Assembly (NCBI RefSeq): GCF_003369915.1 | Contig: NC_046673.1 | Coordinates: 9,284,001-9,348,000 of the forward strand | DNA: 64,000 bases | Direction of reading: 5' to 3' | Source: Drosophila miranda | Lineage: Eukaryota > Arthropoda > Insecta > Diptera > Drosophilidae | Part shown: one piece after another, positions 25,659 through 38,242 of the stretch | How positions within the stretch are numbered: position 1 is the first letter of the stretch | Layout: every line of letters begins with the position of its first letter | The notes under the pieces: model-generated | Told to the model about the DNA's origin: nothing | The model's input: only the letters and a program-made list of their open reading frames with translations | The model's database searches: none | Program-made: the position numbers and the translations under genes

Positions 25659-26689
25659 GATCCGTATCAGCCCGATTTCTTCGGGTACTACGACAACACT
25701 TGAGTGTTGGACGCTGCCTGGCCGTTGGAACGTGCAATACCATTTGTTAGCAAAATTTTGAGTCTCCCATTTATCAATCTGGTGCATATTCTTAGCCCGC
25801 GAAAATGTATATATGTATGTATACGAACAAAACCTATACTCATCTACAATTGGACCAAACAACGCCATATTATGTCTGGTCTGTCTGTGTATAGCTTATG
25901 CGCAATCTCTGATGTACGTACGTATTGAATTGTAGGATCCGTCATGTGTTCAATCCCGTAAATAACACTCAGAATACACTCGAGTGCACAAGCACAAAAC
26001 TTTCGACATCTTTCCAAAGTATCCTTCAAAACGAGAAGCATTTATTTAACAGCGATCCAATTGCATTTCTTCTAGTGGAAAACAGTATCCAGTGCTTTAG
26101 GCAGCCCACAACAAAGCACACAATCCGTTTATACAATATTATATATAACAATTTATACAATTTTACCACATATAACCTATAATTCATAGAAGAGTAGTTT
26201 TAATCATATACAATAAAAAAACAATTACGAGAAACGTTTTGCAATTCCATAAAATACAATACAAAACAAAAACAATTGCAAAAAACGTTTTTAAATTCTA
26301 TTGGGCAGTGGTCTAAGGCAGACCAAATAAACTGAAGAAGATGGGAAAACAATTTTTTGTTTTAAAAATTTCAAATGGATTGCTTGCTGCCCCGGTCCTT
26401 GCTTTTTTACTTTTCCATTATAATCGTTCTCTTGCATGAATTAACTGACAATCAGTAAATAAAATTGTAAGTAATACAATTTTTTTAAATATTTTATAAC
26501 ATAGTGAATGCTATGAAACTATCAACTAAAGGTAATTGCTATGTAATTGCATTCTCTTTGTCTGTTGAAGCCCTTAAAGCTAGAATGTTAGCCTTTATTT
26601 TTTACAAATTTTATTCCAGATTTCAAAATTAATTTCAAATCATCAAGTTGTCAGCAGTGGAATTTCCGGTGCAGCAGTCTGGTCGCACT
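25659..26689. other. tetraspanin 3' UTR and intergenic region
   Basis: AT-rich, no coding sequence recognised. AATAAA at 26212-26217 is the most likely poly(A) signal for the tetraspanin. Short ORFs here are AT-driven and have no family resemblance. Confidence 0.4.
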
Positions 26690-26728
26690 ACTGTCAGCGT
26701 ATTGATATTTCCACTGTGGTATCGATAG
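26690..26728 (+). promoter_or_regulatory. DRE and Motif-1-like promoter elements of l(1)1Bi
   Basis: A DRE-type TATCGATAG at 26720-26728 (bound by DREF in Drosophila) and a Motif-1-like GGTCGCACTA at about 26691 lie some 350 bp upstream of the l(1)1Bi start codon. The pair is typical of constitutive growth-gene promoters, which fits a ribosome-biogenesis gene. Motif presence is seen; function is inferred. Confidence 0.45.
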
Positions 26729-27082
26729 CTTAGTCTCTTTAAATATTATACCGAAATTCCCCGTCTGGAAACGTTGCGTGCAATAATATGTTTAATAAAA
26801 TTATTTGTCTTAATATTCAATAGCAATACGGATAGAGTCTCTTTGATTTTGGAGCATCAACATATTTTAGCTAGCTACCGATTGTATCGTTCCACTGTTA
26901 TCGCAAACATTACCCGGCATGCGACTAGCTTGAGTAGTTCCATCTCTATTGCTAATACCACAACGTGCTCGGAAATTACAAAAATATTGAGTTGAAACGA
27001 GCGTGTGTTGTGCCTGTTGATTGCTTAACTTAAACTTGTTCGTGTATGTTTAACTATTCTGGAAAAAATAAGAACGAACGCA

Positions 27083-30000
27083 ATGAACGTAAGTAAATTA
27101 ACGCGAGAGAGCACGTTTTTCCTGTTTGGTTTCACTAATTTGAAATACCTTCAATTGTTAAAAGGGAAAATTGGTGAAGCTCGATTCTGCCGACTGTGAC
27201 GGCTCATCTGATGAAGGCAGCGATCATGACAATGAGCAGCATTCCGAATTGAAGGTGAAACCCGTTAAAGCCTCCAAAAAAGGCAAAGAAGCCAAAAAGA
27301 CCGAAGACGAAGAGAGCAATGGAACTGAGAAGAAACCGCAAAGTGGACCAGAAAACAAAATCGACAAGCGCGTGTTTAGCATTTTGAAGAACTTTCAGGA
27401 TACCACAAACATAACGTCGAAGATGTTGCAGGACCTGGTTGCACTGCTCCAAGAGGATTCGTCCGAAAAGGTTAGTTCCGAAGTGCATTTAGTTATTTGG
27501 CAATAGCCTTATGTTTTTTTGGAATATTTCAAATGACAGCGCAACGCCACAGCCACATATGTTGTAAAACGCTTGATACGCGCCACGGGGGCGGACAACA
27601 AAGAGACTGTCGCCAAGGTGGGCAGCATCATAAAGCTCATCATTAGGAATGTGCCCGACGTGAACGAGCTGGATCTGCTGGACATTGTAGAGCGTGAACT
27701 GCCCGTAAACGGCCAGCCGAAAAAGAAGGAGGAGACACTGGCAGCAGTCGGACAGGTGATCACCGCAAGTAGCATACTGGAACTATCCCAACAATTATCC
27801 ACCGAACGAGAGCTAGCGCCCATCTACGCGAAGCTGATCGGTTACATGAAGGGGCGCGAGTACCTGATGTGCTTGAGCAACAATGTGATTGTGGAATCAT
27901 TTGCAACGGTGAGCCACCTACATAGAGAAATGTTGAGCAATTTCCTGATCTAATCCCACTTGCAGGTCCCCGAAAAACGTTTCGCGACAGACGTTTGGCC
28001 AGTGCTAAAGCAGGAAATTAGCAAGCCCGTGTCTCAGCTGAACCTGCACACCTGCGATGTTCTATTGGCAGTTCACGACAGCTACAACAATATTCTCACA
28101 CAGGACCAGTTGATGGCCATCCTGTGGCCCAAGAAGATTAGATTAGAGTATTCAGAACTATTCAAGATTTATTTCGCCGCCCCGAAGATGTACGATCCCA
28201 GAATCTATGCCAGATTCGGCAAGTTTCTCGGCACTGCCGATAAAAATGCTAAGATACTCGAATCCTGGCAGAATTATGCATACGAGCATAGGTCGCAGAA
28301 CATTGCATCAAAGGGATGCATCTTCAAGGTGACCAAGCACCTAATTATCAGCCAAAACAACGCCAATGAGCAGCAATTAATAGATCTATTTGCCAGCCCC
28401 TTGATGGACTTTATATTGGATGAACTTTTGGCAGCAAAAACCACCAGCGCCAAGAACCAGAAGCCATTGACAATGCAGTTTCGCGAGATATGCCAGGAGT
28501 TCGAATGTGCGGTCATCCTGCTCTTTGAAAATCCTGCGACTGGCGACGAAACCAAGGCCAGAATATTGAGCAATTTGCTCAGAAAGAGGGGAAATTTGAA
28601 TGAGCTTGCCACAACGCGACGGTTCACCGAGACTTTGTTGAATACGTTAAAGTACGGCGGCCTCAAGATACTTTTCGACCTATACGCGTCCCTACTGGCA
28701 ACGCCTGTCGGCGTGGAAGAACCGCAAGACAATGGCGCGCGGAACCAACTAGAATGCGTCAGCCAAATGCAGGCCATACTGCAACATCCCGAGCTTGACG
28801 CCAACAAAAAGGAACGCTGGTCGATGCTGAAGACAATACTGACTGCCGGCGTTTGCCACGTGGAATCAGGCCTGAAGCCCTGTCTGCCTGCCGCCTCAAT
28901 ACTAAGCGATTCGACTGCCGATCGCTGTAAAACAATATTCATTGGCTTACTTGTACGCAGCTGTCACGGTGACATCAAAGAGCTCTGCAAAGATTTACGA
29001 AAGACTGTCGAGTTTTTGAAGAAGTTCTTGTCGAAAACGGAGAACACTAACGCCCAACGGCACGCACCCAATGAAGACCAGCAGCAGGCCTGGAATGTGC
29101 TGGAAAAGCTGCAGCACAGCGACGACAAAGAATCCAATGCCAGCGATCAGATCATTGAAGTTCTGATATTGTTTGTGGGTCTGGCACAGTACACATCCTG
29201 CTGCCAGCTACAGATAGACATCCTAAACGATCTGATGGTCTGTCGCAATATGAAAATGAAGGAACAGAAGATGGAATCCGAGGTAAGGTTTGGGGGATAA
29301 GAGAGAGAATATGCCTTCGAGGATTTTACAATTTAATCTACTCGAATAGGAGGACCCTAGCTGGCAGGAAGTGGTCACGGACATCTTGTTGCAGCTGCTG
29401 CTGGAGACGGCTGGCCATTGGCGTGAATTCACCAACATAATTGTCAAATCGATGCTGCCATATCTTGAACAGGTGCACTTGACGCAAATACTCCAGCGCC
29501 TGGATATGGATTCGAACCCTCTGGGCGAAGATGAGAACGAAAGTAGCAGCGATGAGAATGAGAATGAAAATGAGGGGGAGGGGGAGAGCAATGACGATGA
29601 TAACGATTCAAGCGCTGACGATGATGACAACTCCGAAGACGAGGACGAAGATGCAGCCACGCTAGAAGATAATGCTTTGGAGAAACTTCGCGACGATGTG
29701 CGCCAGGCGCTGCAGAACGGCGATGACGGAGCCAGCGAAGCTAGCAGCGTGGACTGGAACGATGTGGCTGAGGAGAGCGGCAAGCGCCTCGATGAGTCCC
29801 TAGCGGCCATATTTAAGATGCGCAGTCAGGCGTCACAGCGCAAAAAACGTCCAACAAAGTCCGATCGTATTCACAGCACCACCTTGCTACACTTTCGTGT
29901 ACGCGTCCTAGACCTTGTCGAAGTGTTTGCCAACAAGAAGCCAACCATGAATGTAATCCTAGATGTGTTGCAGTGCGTTTTTCAGGTGTTTTGTCGCACC

Positions 30001-30774
30001 ATCAACGACAAGGATCAGCGACCGCTCCAACATGCCAGCCAGAAGCTGCTGGCCAAGCTGGTCAACAAGGAAATAATATTTGAAGATGCCCAGGATCGTA
30101 GCCAGATAATTGATGCCATTGAGGAGCTGTTTGCTGCCACCAATTCGGCATTGGAGGCCAGGCAAATTCGCGGGGCCCCCAACTCGCATGAGTTGCAGCA
30201 GCAGCTGACCATGTGGCGCGACAAATGCTTCGCCGCCTTGATAACCCAGTGCTCCAACAAAGATGATGTTGAAAACAGTGTTGCATGGCCGCTCCTGAAA
30301 GAAAAACTGAATGAATGGCTACCGGGGCGCAAATCCAAACAGTCGCTGTCCAGCTTCGAGACCATCTTCCAGTTCAAGCCGACCTGGCCAGGCGTCAGCC
30401 AATTGGTTGCTCTATTAGTTTCGCATTTGAATCTGACCACACATCCGATGAAACGCCAAATAATTCTGAAGCTATTGAATGCGCAAAAGAATCGCTTCAA
30501 GTCCACGGTCCACGGGCAAAAAGCTGTCATCCAGGGTCTGGAAAAATATGCGAAAGATTTGATGGAATCTGCCCCAGCAGGCAAAGTACAGGAGCTTAGG
30601 GCTCTGAAGCAATTTTTGAATCCGGCACTATGGGACACCAAGGAAAGTGTGTTGACGATCTCCAAATCATTGGAGCAATTCCTTCAAAATGAGAACACCG
30701 AAAAGCGTAAGTCAACAGCCGGTGATGATGCTCCTGTCGCAGCGAAGAAGGCCAAGCAGAAGCATTCGGCTTAA
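27083..30774 (+). CDS. l(1)1Bi: Mybbp1A / DNA polymerase phi family nucleolar protein
   Basis: Exons 27083-27088, 27165-27470, 27540-27908, 27966-29282 and 29350-30774 are all in phase 0 and give 1140 residues. The first coding exon is only six nucleotides (Met-Asn). The protein matches the Mybbp1A/POL5 family: a basic and acidic N-terminal leader, a long alpha-helical repeat body with blocks such as FATVPEKRF and VWPVLKQE, a strongly acidic Asp/Glu/Ser tract near residues 730-770, and a Lys-rich C-terminus ending in KKAKQKHSA. Family members act in the nucleolus in rRNA transcription and processing. The melanogaster gene is the essential l(1)1Bi. It is convergent with Dredd, and the two stop codons are 673 bp apart. 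Confidence 0.88.
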
Positions 30775-30797
30775 TTAACGAATTACAGTTTTTATCT

Positions 30798-30803
30798 AAT
30801 AAA
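30798..30803 (+). terminator. poly(A) signal of l(1)1Bi
   Basis: AATAAA begins 24 nt after the stop codon, giving a very short 3' UTR, and A-rich sequence follows. Confidence 0.6.
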
Positions 30804-31447
30804 TAATACAAAATATTTGTATCGTATCCCCCCTCCGGTACATGTACTATATTAGTATGTATTTTGAAAAATATAAAAAAAAATAATGGTTGCGAAACGT
30901 ACCTGAAACCACATTTTTTTTAATATATCAAACAATAATTTAAAATTGATAGGAAATAAATACGTATACATATGTACATATATGGTTTGCTTTTATTTCG
31001 TGGAAAAGAAACAAATAACCAGTCGGAATGTCTTCTGTAAAGGGCACACGTGCCTCGACATCCAGTTACCCCCACGGCAGTCAGTACATACATATATTTT
31101 CATTTATGTAGCACTATATGGCAGTACATACATCGAAAAACATTCATTAAATGGAAGGCATTTATATAAAAGCTATACAATATGGAGGTCTGATCTGCGC
31201 AAATTGTGTTGGGTTATCTTAATACATAAAAACAAAATTATCTGCCCATTCGTGTGTAACATTTCTTTGCTATAGGACATACAAACTTAGAAGTACTCCC
31301 CATAACTCCCCATATCGTCACGGACGATGGTCAACGTTTTGCTTATTTTATGGGGGCACGCTGGGCCGCCCCTAGCTTAAAAGCTGGCTTAAAAATAAGT
31401 TCAAATACAAAAAATACATAAAAAAAAAAAAATGAATGAAGAGGGAT
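30804..31447. other. convergent intergenic region between l(1)1Bi and Dredd
   Basis: No coding sequence is recognised. A minus-strand AATAAA (complement of 30992-30997) is a possible Dredd poly(A) signal. TATG microsatellites and a poly-A/T tract (31418-31430) are present. Confidence 0.4.
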
Positions 31448-33289
31448 CTACTGACCGGGGCTATCTGGAACCACCTTGTCAGTGGCGCTGGTGGGCGGAA
31501 AGTAAACGTGCTGTCGTAGCGCACCGCCGGTCCAGGGTACCATGGTCTCGTTTTTGTTGCCCCGTTTGTTGGCCACATTATTGATGACAATCGTCAGAAT
31601 GTCAGCAATATGATCGCTTTGGAAAAAAAGAAAAACGGTAAAGGGTACAGGGTACAGGGTACAGGGGTAAAGAGATATATAAGGATTGGGGATTGCCGTC
31701 CGTGGATTACCTATTCGAATGCTCGACAATGGCATCGCACAGACATTGAATAAACCAGCTGCCTGTCTGGGTGTGTCGCAACGCTGGAAAACCGGGCACA
31801 GTGGACATGGCTCGCAGCATATTTAAGTACTGGAAGGGTGATTTTGTGCTGGCATCGATCTTGTACTAAACGACACAACAAACAATCGAAGAATCAGTGG
31901 AAATCATGGGTGTGTGCTTGACATTTGGTTTTACCGGCAGGGCATTGTTTTCCTGGTCCTCCTTGTTTTCCTGACACGCCTGGATGACGACAAGCTTTGG
32001 CTTTTCGTACAGATTTTCATAGCTACAGAGTACATTCTCGATATCCGATATCCGCAAAGCAATGCTATTCGCGCCATAGACAGCCTCCTCAAAGCCGTGC
32101 GACAGAATACACACCACCAGAGAATCGAGCAGCAGGGACCGCTCACAGGCCTGCCGTATATGATGGAGCATTGACAGATGGTCGAGATTATCGTGGGCCT
32201 CAACCCTGTAGCCAAGCTTGGAGAAGACATTAGTTAGCCGCTGCTTGTCCATATCGGTGCCATTGCGTGGCGGCAACTCAATTGGCGGCAAGTAGACCTG
32301 CAAGAGCAGAATGGAAACACTTTAGTCACCTTCGCCGAGGACAGTAGTGGCGTCCGATAGATTCTGGTTTCATTGGCACCTTGTGATCATCGCTGACATC
32401 CCGGTAAAACTTCTGCTGGTTGATTATTAGCGCAATGCCAGCCTTCTCGCGGCTCAGCTGAAGTGCATTCTTGGCCCGGGGCCGGGACGCAGCCGCCGTA
32501 GGGCTGGAGCTTTCGTTGGCAATGCCATTGCCGTCCATTGGAAGCAACACATTCGGTGTTGCAGGGGAGCAGCTGGAGGTGGCATTAGTGTTGACCGTTT
32601 TGACTAGCAACGTGGCCTGGGCATGCAGATCGTTGAACTTGAAGTATTCGATTAGCAGCTGAACATCACTGCCGTTGGCATTGATGTCGCCCAGCCGTAT
32701 CAGACGTCGCGTCAGCCAGTCAAGTAAAAAGATCTCCAGATATTCAGGGTCATAGAAGCGCAGTGGATCCCCGACGCTGTTCTTCTCCTTGATATCAAGC
32801 ACCATGCGACCCCTCTGGGCCAGCGTCAGCTCCTCACAGATCGTGTACAGGCTCTTTAACAGCGGATGGATATGCAGACTGATTTCGCCAACGTGGGGTA
32901 GGTAGTGCGTGCGCAGCTCCTGCCAGCAGAGGCCGAGTTTGCGCAGCACCTGCCGCGCCCCGATGATGCACAGAGCCTCCACGAGATATTTGCGCCAGGT
33001 TTGGGGCTTGGATTTGGCATACTGGCTCAAGATGTCGCTGTGCGACCAGTCGGAGGCAGTGGCGCGGGCCAACACCAGGAGCTTTTGCAAAATATACGTG
33101 GCAGTGGAATGCTCGTCGCCATACAGCAGGAAGGACAGGCTCACCTAAAGGAAACACACAGATTACAACGTGATTGCTGTCTGTGTCTGGGCTACCCACC
33201 ATTTGAGCAAAGTTCAGATCGCGCTCCACATAGGGCAGATCGAGGACATGGATGCTCTCCAATTGCGTCAAGATATTGTGGCCGCTCAT
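31448..33289 (-). CDS. Dredd: Dredd, apical caspase of the IMD immune pathway
   Basis: Minus-strand exons 33289-33200, 33144-32380, 32297-31935, 31865-31711 and 31616-31448 join to 513 residues. Dredd is the caspase-8-like initiator that is recruited through FADD and cleaves IMD and Relish during Gram-negative responses. The N-terminal half is the death-effector-type prodomain. The large subunit carries the catalytic His in ILSHG (about residue 352) and Cys in QACQE (about 393); QACQE is the atypical pentapeptide known for Dredd. The small subunit has the GSWFIQ substrate-pocket motif. The donor closing exon 2 (AAG|GTGCCA at 32379) is weak but is the one that keeps frame. The gene is convergent with l(1)1Bi and divergent from su(s). 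Confidence 0.93.
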
Positions 33290-34560
33290 GGTGTTTGGTG
33301 GAGAAGTACAGAAAACGCGAAATAGCGAAAAGTAACACACTGATCTGTTCATCGACACCCACACGCAATAGCGACCATGACAGAAAACAGCTGATCGGGC
33401 TCAGTCATCGGCAGATATGTATGTATGACATATAAATGCGCGCAGAAAATGAACGTTGAAAATATTTAATTACTTTCTTAAGACGTGCGGACCTTTGTGC
33501 GCCGAAAACAATCTAAAAATAAATAAAATATGATCGAATTCTTTACGCATGTACGTAGTACAGACAACAAAATTTCGTCCCCATATATATGCTATCAATA
33601 AATATATACACATACATACATATGTATGTATGCATCTATTATCATCCGAACACACAAGGATGCCTTGCAAATGCATTTGCCTTACATAAAACTTTCTTTA
33701 AATGACAGCTCCATTTTCATTCTAATGTAAGCAATTCAAAGCATTGGTTTGCATAGAAAAAACAAAACGAAAATTATTGAGAAAAAAAAAATTCGGAAGC
33801 GAAAACTTGCAAACAAAAAAGAGTTCAAATAAATTCGAACAAAGAAAAACGTGAAAAAGGTAAGATGCCCTAAGGGTACAAAAAAAAAACATATTCATTT
33901 ACAGGCATTGAAAACAAGCAGCTATTTGGGTTTTAACAAAAGATTATTTAAATTGTCGTTCATCACCAGCAATCTGTACAACGCAGGTATTTTATTTAGG
34001 GTATCGATAGCGGTGCATCGCAGGCCAGCCGGGCTGACAAGTCCTGTTGTGCACGTACATACATACATATGCGTGAGCGCAGCATTAGAATACTTTCCTA
34101 CGCACTTTTGATTATAGAAAACTATATACAAAGTTCTAGACCTCTATGTTTTTGCACCATAGTTGTGATGACTATTTCAAAATAGATATCACACTCGGCT
34201 ATACAATCATTTTCAAAATAAAAACCCCTATACGTTCCGCTTATTGTCAAAAAAAACTGATATGTTCTTTGTAGCGACCCTGTGCATCAATCATTATACT
34301 CAATAATTGGCTTATCTGATCCGTAAACTACAGAAAAATAGTTTTGATTTTCACAAAATTCAGACAAGTAGTTCCGCTTATGTTTCCCAAAAATATATTT
34401 TCAACCCAAGCAGTATATGGATATATGAATATATATAAATTTAACTCCACCCTAGGGTCTTAACCCTACATATCAGCATATCAGTATATAATGGTGTATT
34501 TAATCAATTTATTAAATTTTCATCCTTGTCACTCATTCACTTTCAAACAATTTATCTTTA

Positions 34561-35015
34561 GCGCGCACCACTCGTTTTCAGTCAATAGTATCGATGACCG
34601 AACTGCCTTTTTCTAATCGGTGTTTGGTTTAGTTACAGTATTTTAATATTAATTTAAGGAAATAGGGTATACATATGTCCATACTCATAAGGCCACTAAA
34701 AATTACACACACACACTTACGTTTCATGGCGTACACATGTGTATTTTATGTCAAAAACGACTCCCAAATGATATCGCAAAAGACTCGCAAACGATATCGC
34801 AAAAGGCTCGCAAACGATATCGCAAAAGGCTCGCAAACGATATCGCAAACGGCTCGCAAACGATTCCTTTGCGAGCTATCATAAACGATACTTTCACTGC
34901 CACAAACTAAACGAGACAAGTATCATATTTCTATCATATGCGATATCATTTGTGAGCGTTTGTCACTTGTCACGCACCACTCGTATCCAGTCGATAGTAT
35001 TGATAACAGAATCGG
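34561..35015. repeat. diverged direct repeats flanking a 23-bp tandem array
   Basis: A block of about 40 bp starting GCGCACCACTCGT (34561-34601) recurs at 34971-35015 with modest divergence. Between them, 34770-34861 holds four tandem 23-bp copies of a unit starting GATATCGCAAAAGGCTCG. A partial inverted copy (GCGATATCAT) lies near 34940. Confidence 0.7.
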
Positions 35016-35451
35016 GTAAGGTTCTCTTTGAACCGGTTAATTTTAAATTATGTACCTTAATTACTGTATAAGGTGGAGATTGATCTATACCATTGAAAAG
35101 GTCAACCCAACGGGAAATTTACGTGATGTTCATATTCAATAGGTGGAGTTTGACCTTCAGGACCTACCATTCAGGCTGAGCCACTTAAATAGCCGAAAAC
35201 TAGAGACATTCGGACAATCGCTAAGGGTGAATGTGGCGCAATTATTGGTGAATATTCCGCAATTATTGGGGAATATTAACACGTCCTGTCACGGCCGTGT
35301 CCTGCCAAGTTGGTCACTTTAACGGAGCCCAGCGACTAGTATTAAAATTGATAACTTAGTTTTAATATGTTTTTGATATACACCTCCTACAATATATCCA
35401 TATAAACGTAGTTTTTCATAGGTTTAAATATACCGCCACATTACGAGCCGG

Positions 35452-35705
35452 TTAAAACGGGAACGATGCGATTTTTGCTTTCGGCCAATGAAAATCGTCA
35501 AAAATGTTATGCAAAAAGTAATGCTGCAGCAACATGTTTTGCATTGCCATTTTGACGACTTTCATTGACCATTCTTAGTCTCATTCATGCACAATGTTGC
35601 GGCCAACACTATTTCATACCCTAGGAAATGCATATTATAGAATTGCGGAAATTTTTGTAATCCAAGGCTCTAATTAATGCAGAAACTAGTCAGTCCCCGT
35701 TTTAA
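35452..35705. repeat. MITE-like inverted-repeat element with internal hairpin
   Basis: TTAAAACGGGAAC at 35452-35464 is matched in inverse orientation by GTCCCCGTTTTAA near 35693-35705. Inside, 35483-35516 and 35537-35570 are imperfect inverted arms of 34 nt separated by about 20 nt. The size and structure suggest a miniature inverted-repeat transposon. No target duplication was confirmed. Confidence 0.45.
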
Positions 35706-35940
35706 AACTATCATAACGATATTTGGAAGCTTATTGTTTTTTACAGAGACAAAGAATATGTACCGGATCGGGATATATATACAAGACACTGATCATATGC
35801 ATGAATATGTCTAAAACATATCATTTTGTGAAAAGATCTTTAGTGATTACGTTTTATCTTCATATCTTCATTTTCAATTAACGAAATAGGGTATGTAAAG
35901 GCCTTCAAATACCAGCAACACTGCGACTGTTTTTTGGTAA

Positions 35941-36107
35941 ACTATTTTTCTTAAACCTTGTTTTAGTCAAAAAACAACAAAAGCAAGTATTTAGAATAAA
36001 CAGTTAAGTAGAAAATGTATTCACCAATCGGATAAAACTATTTGGACAGAACTAAAGGTTTTAGTTAGCCAGCAGTATTCAACGTAATATCAAAAACGAG
36101 GAATATG
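35941..36107. repeat. dispersed repeat, copy 1 (upstream of su(s))
   Basis: This segment, from the string TTAAACCTTGTTTTAG to ATCAAAAACGAGGAATATG, is similar to 46046-46213 along its length, with indels. Both copies are followed at short range by ATTGATAATTC. Copy 1 lies 110 bp upstream of a Motif-1 element. Family unknown. Confidence 0.6.
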
Positions 36108-36216
36108 TAAAATAGAACTCGAATTCGTCAGTATATTTATGGTATATTTTTAAATGAGACGGTATGTTTCGGTATATTTCTGAGGATCGGGCGGGTATAT
36201 TTTATTGATAATTCCG

Positions 36217-36226
36217 CGGTCACACT
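36217..36226 (+). promoter_or_regulatory. Motif-1 (CGGTCACACT) element, candidate su(s) promoter
   Basis: CGGTCACACT matches the Drosophila core-promoter Motif 1 bound by M1BP. It is preceded by GGTATATTTT repeats common in such promoters. It sits about 2 kb upstream of the su(s) start codon and could mark the start of a noncoding first exon. The start site is inferred. Confidence 0.4.
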
Positions 36227-36344
36227 CATCTAGTAGAAATTTGTTGAACTGTTCACAACGCTTATGTTGGACGAAGAAGTTTTATTAATTTAATGTATTT
36301 GTATATTGTATTCTGTCTATGAGCGTCACAGAATGAAGAAAAGG

Positions 36345-36376
<32 letters not shown>

Positions 36377-38190
36377 TACTGAGGCCAGGGCCCCAGGCAG
36401 AAAAACAGAGCGAAAGCGAGTGCCAGACCCGCACGCATACACATACACCCAACCACACGTTCGTGTACATATATGTACATATAGCAAGAGAAAAATCTTG
36501 AACGATGCATTCGATTTACGAAATGCTATTTTTTCGTACCTATACATGCATATATGTACATATGTATGTATATGTGCACACACATCTACTGCGCCGCTAC
36601 TACGATATACATACATATGTATGTCGATGTATATGTATAGCTTCATATAGTTCCTATATATATACATACATATCTTTATTCACCTACTGTACCACTTCCA
36701 TTATGTAAGCAGAGCGGGAACGACGCCAAAAAGCGACAAGCAGAAAGAGAAACAACAAAGAAAAAACTACAAGAAACCCAAAAAACAAAAGCAAAGAACC
36801 CATCACATAACCGAAAATTAATCGAACAGAAATGTTATAAATCACTAAAAGTTGTAAATGTTCCATCAAAACGTAAGAGAAAATGTTTTTCAGGGCTCAA
36901 AATGTTTGTGGTTTTGGCCTAATGCTGCTGCTGTTGATGCATTTGTATGTATGTACGTACATGCATACTTATGTATATGTGTGTGTAAGCTGTTCACAAT
37001 AATTCCTCAATGCCACGCCCCATAATCGCCAGCAAGTGAGAGGGAGATTTTTCGATCGTTCAAGGCTTATGTACATGCATACATCATACAAACGTACATA
37101 CATATATATACAGACATATGTATGCTCCAAACCCCCTCGCCCTTTGCAGTTTTTGATCACTGCGTAACTTTCTGCATGTGTGTGTGTATACGTCCATGCA
37201 AACTGCGCAGATGCGCCACACAGAAACACTCCACTCCCAACACACACACACACACACACAAACAAAAACACACACACCTTAAACATTCGCCTCATGCGGC
37301 TTCCTCCCCCTTTCACTATTTTTTTGTGGAACAGCGACAACAATCATAATTAAGGAAAATAATGCCAAGTGTCAAAACATGATTCACAAATGTACTATGT
37401 ATGTATGTACACATTTTTTAACTTCACTACACGCAGCACACACTCATACACACAAACACGCATACACCTTTGTACAAGCACGCGACGCATATAAGAACGG
37501 GAGTCTCACTTCGTACATAGCTGCACAAGCGAGAGAACATGATAAACAGACCCAAAAGTCAGAATGAAACAAATACACACACGCGCTAGCGTCCGTCCAT
37601 GGAGCTAGCGTGTATGTACATGTGTATGTATGTAATGTAAGAGTAGTTTTAGCTGTTTTTTTTTTGTTCTAACTGTCTCCATTTAAAAATGCCAAGTTTT
37701 TAAAACATCTGTGCATATACAGACATTTGTATAAAAACCATGAGATCAATCTGTACAAGAAGTCATACAATAATTCTATGTATATTGATTGACTGAAAGT
37801 TGAGCTCACGCACACTAATACAGACGCAATATGTACATACATATGTGTGTGTGTACAGTGGAATAAATGCAAACTAATGTGGAGTGTGGTTCATCGAAGA
37901 TCCGTTTACTGACGACACCACCAAACGGTGCTTTTACATACAGACACTGGAACTATTGTTTATCAAATTCCTGGCAAAGTTGTTATATTTTATAAAAAAT
38001 AATGGACTATAACCCCTGGTCTGGTCCTCAAACCTCTTTTCTCTGCCTTTCCTCTCATGCTCTGACGTTATAATCCATACGTACATATATCTGAAAATTT
38101 CAGTTCTATATGTATTTGGGAAATTAGTATAAAACATCCCCGATCTTTCTATGACCTTTCCTTTATGCATATATCTCTGTCTCTCTGCAG
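36227..38190 (+). other. su(s) 5' leader and first intron region
   Basis: No coding sequence recognised. The region is crowded with GA (36345-36372), CA (37240-37262) and TATG microsatellites. A possible donor is AAAAC|GTAAGAG at 36873. It ends with the pyrimidine-rich acceptor CTCTCTGCAG at 38190, which opens the su(s) exon carrying the ATG at 38243. Open frames here read through the microsatellites. Confidence 0.4.
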
Positions 38191-38242
38191 AAATCGTTGA
38201 TAAACTTTAAGGTTAGAATTTATTGATAAAAAAAAAAAAAAA

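Larger units (their letters stand above)
33290..36216. other. repeat-rich region between Dredd and su(s)
   Basis: Positions 33290-33380 probably hold the Dredd leader and promoter. The rest is AT-rich with no recognised gene. It contains a duplicated module with 23-bp repeats (34561-35015), a short doubled GCAATTATTGG unit (about 35237-35275), an inverted-repeat element with a hairpin (35452-35705) and a dispersed repeat (35941-36107), each listed separately. Confidence 0.4.

Noticed and set aside
28274-28942. Minus-strand 222-codon frame opposite l(1)1Bi
   Set aside because: Antisense shadow; Ser-rich and without family resemblance.
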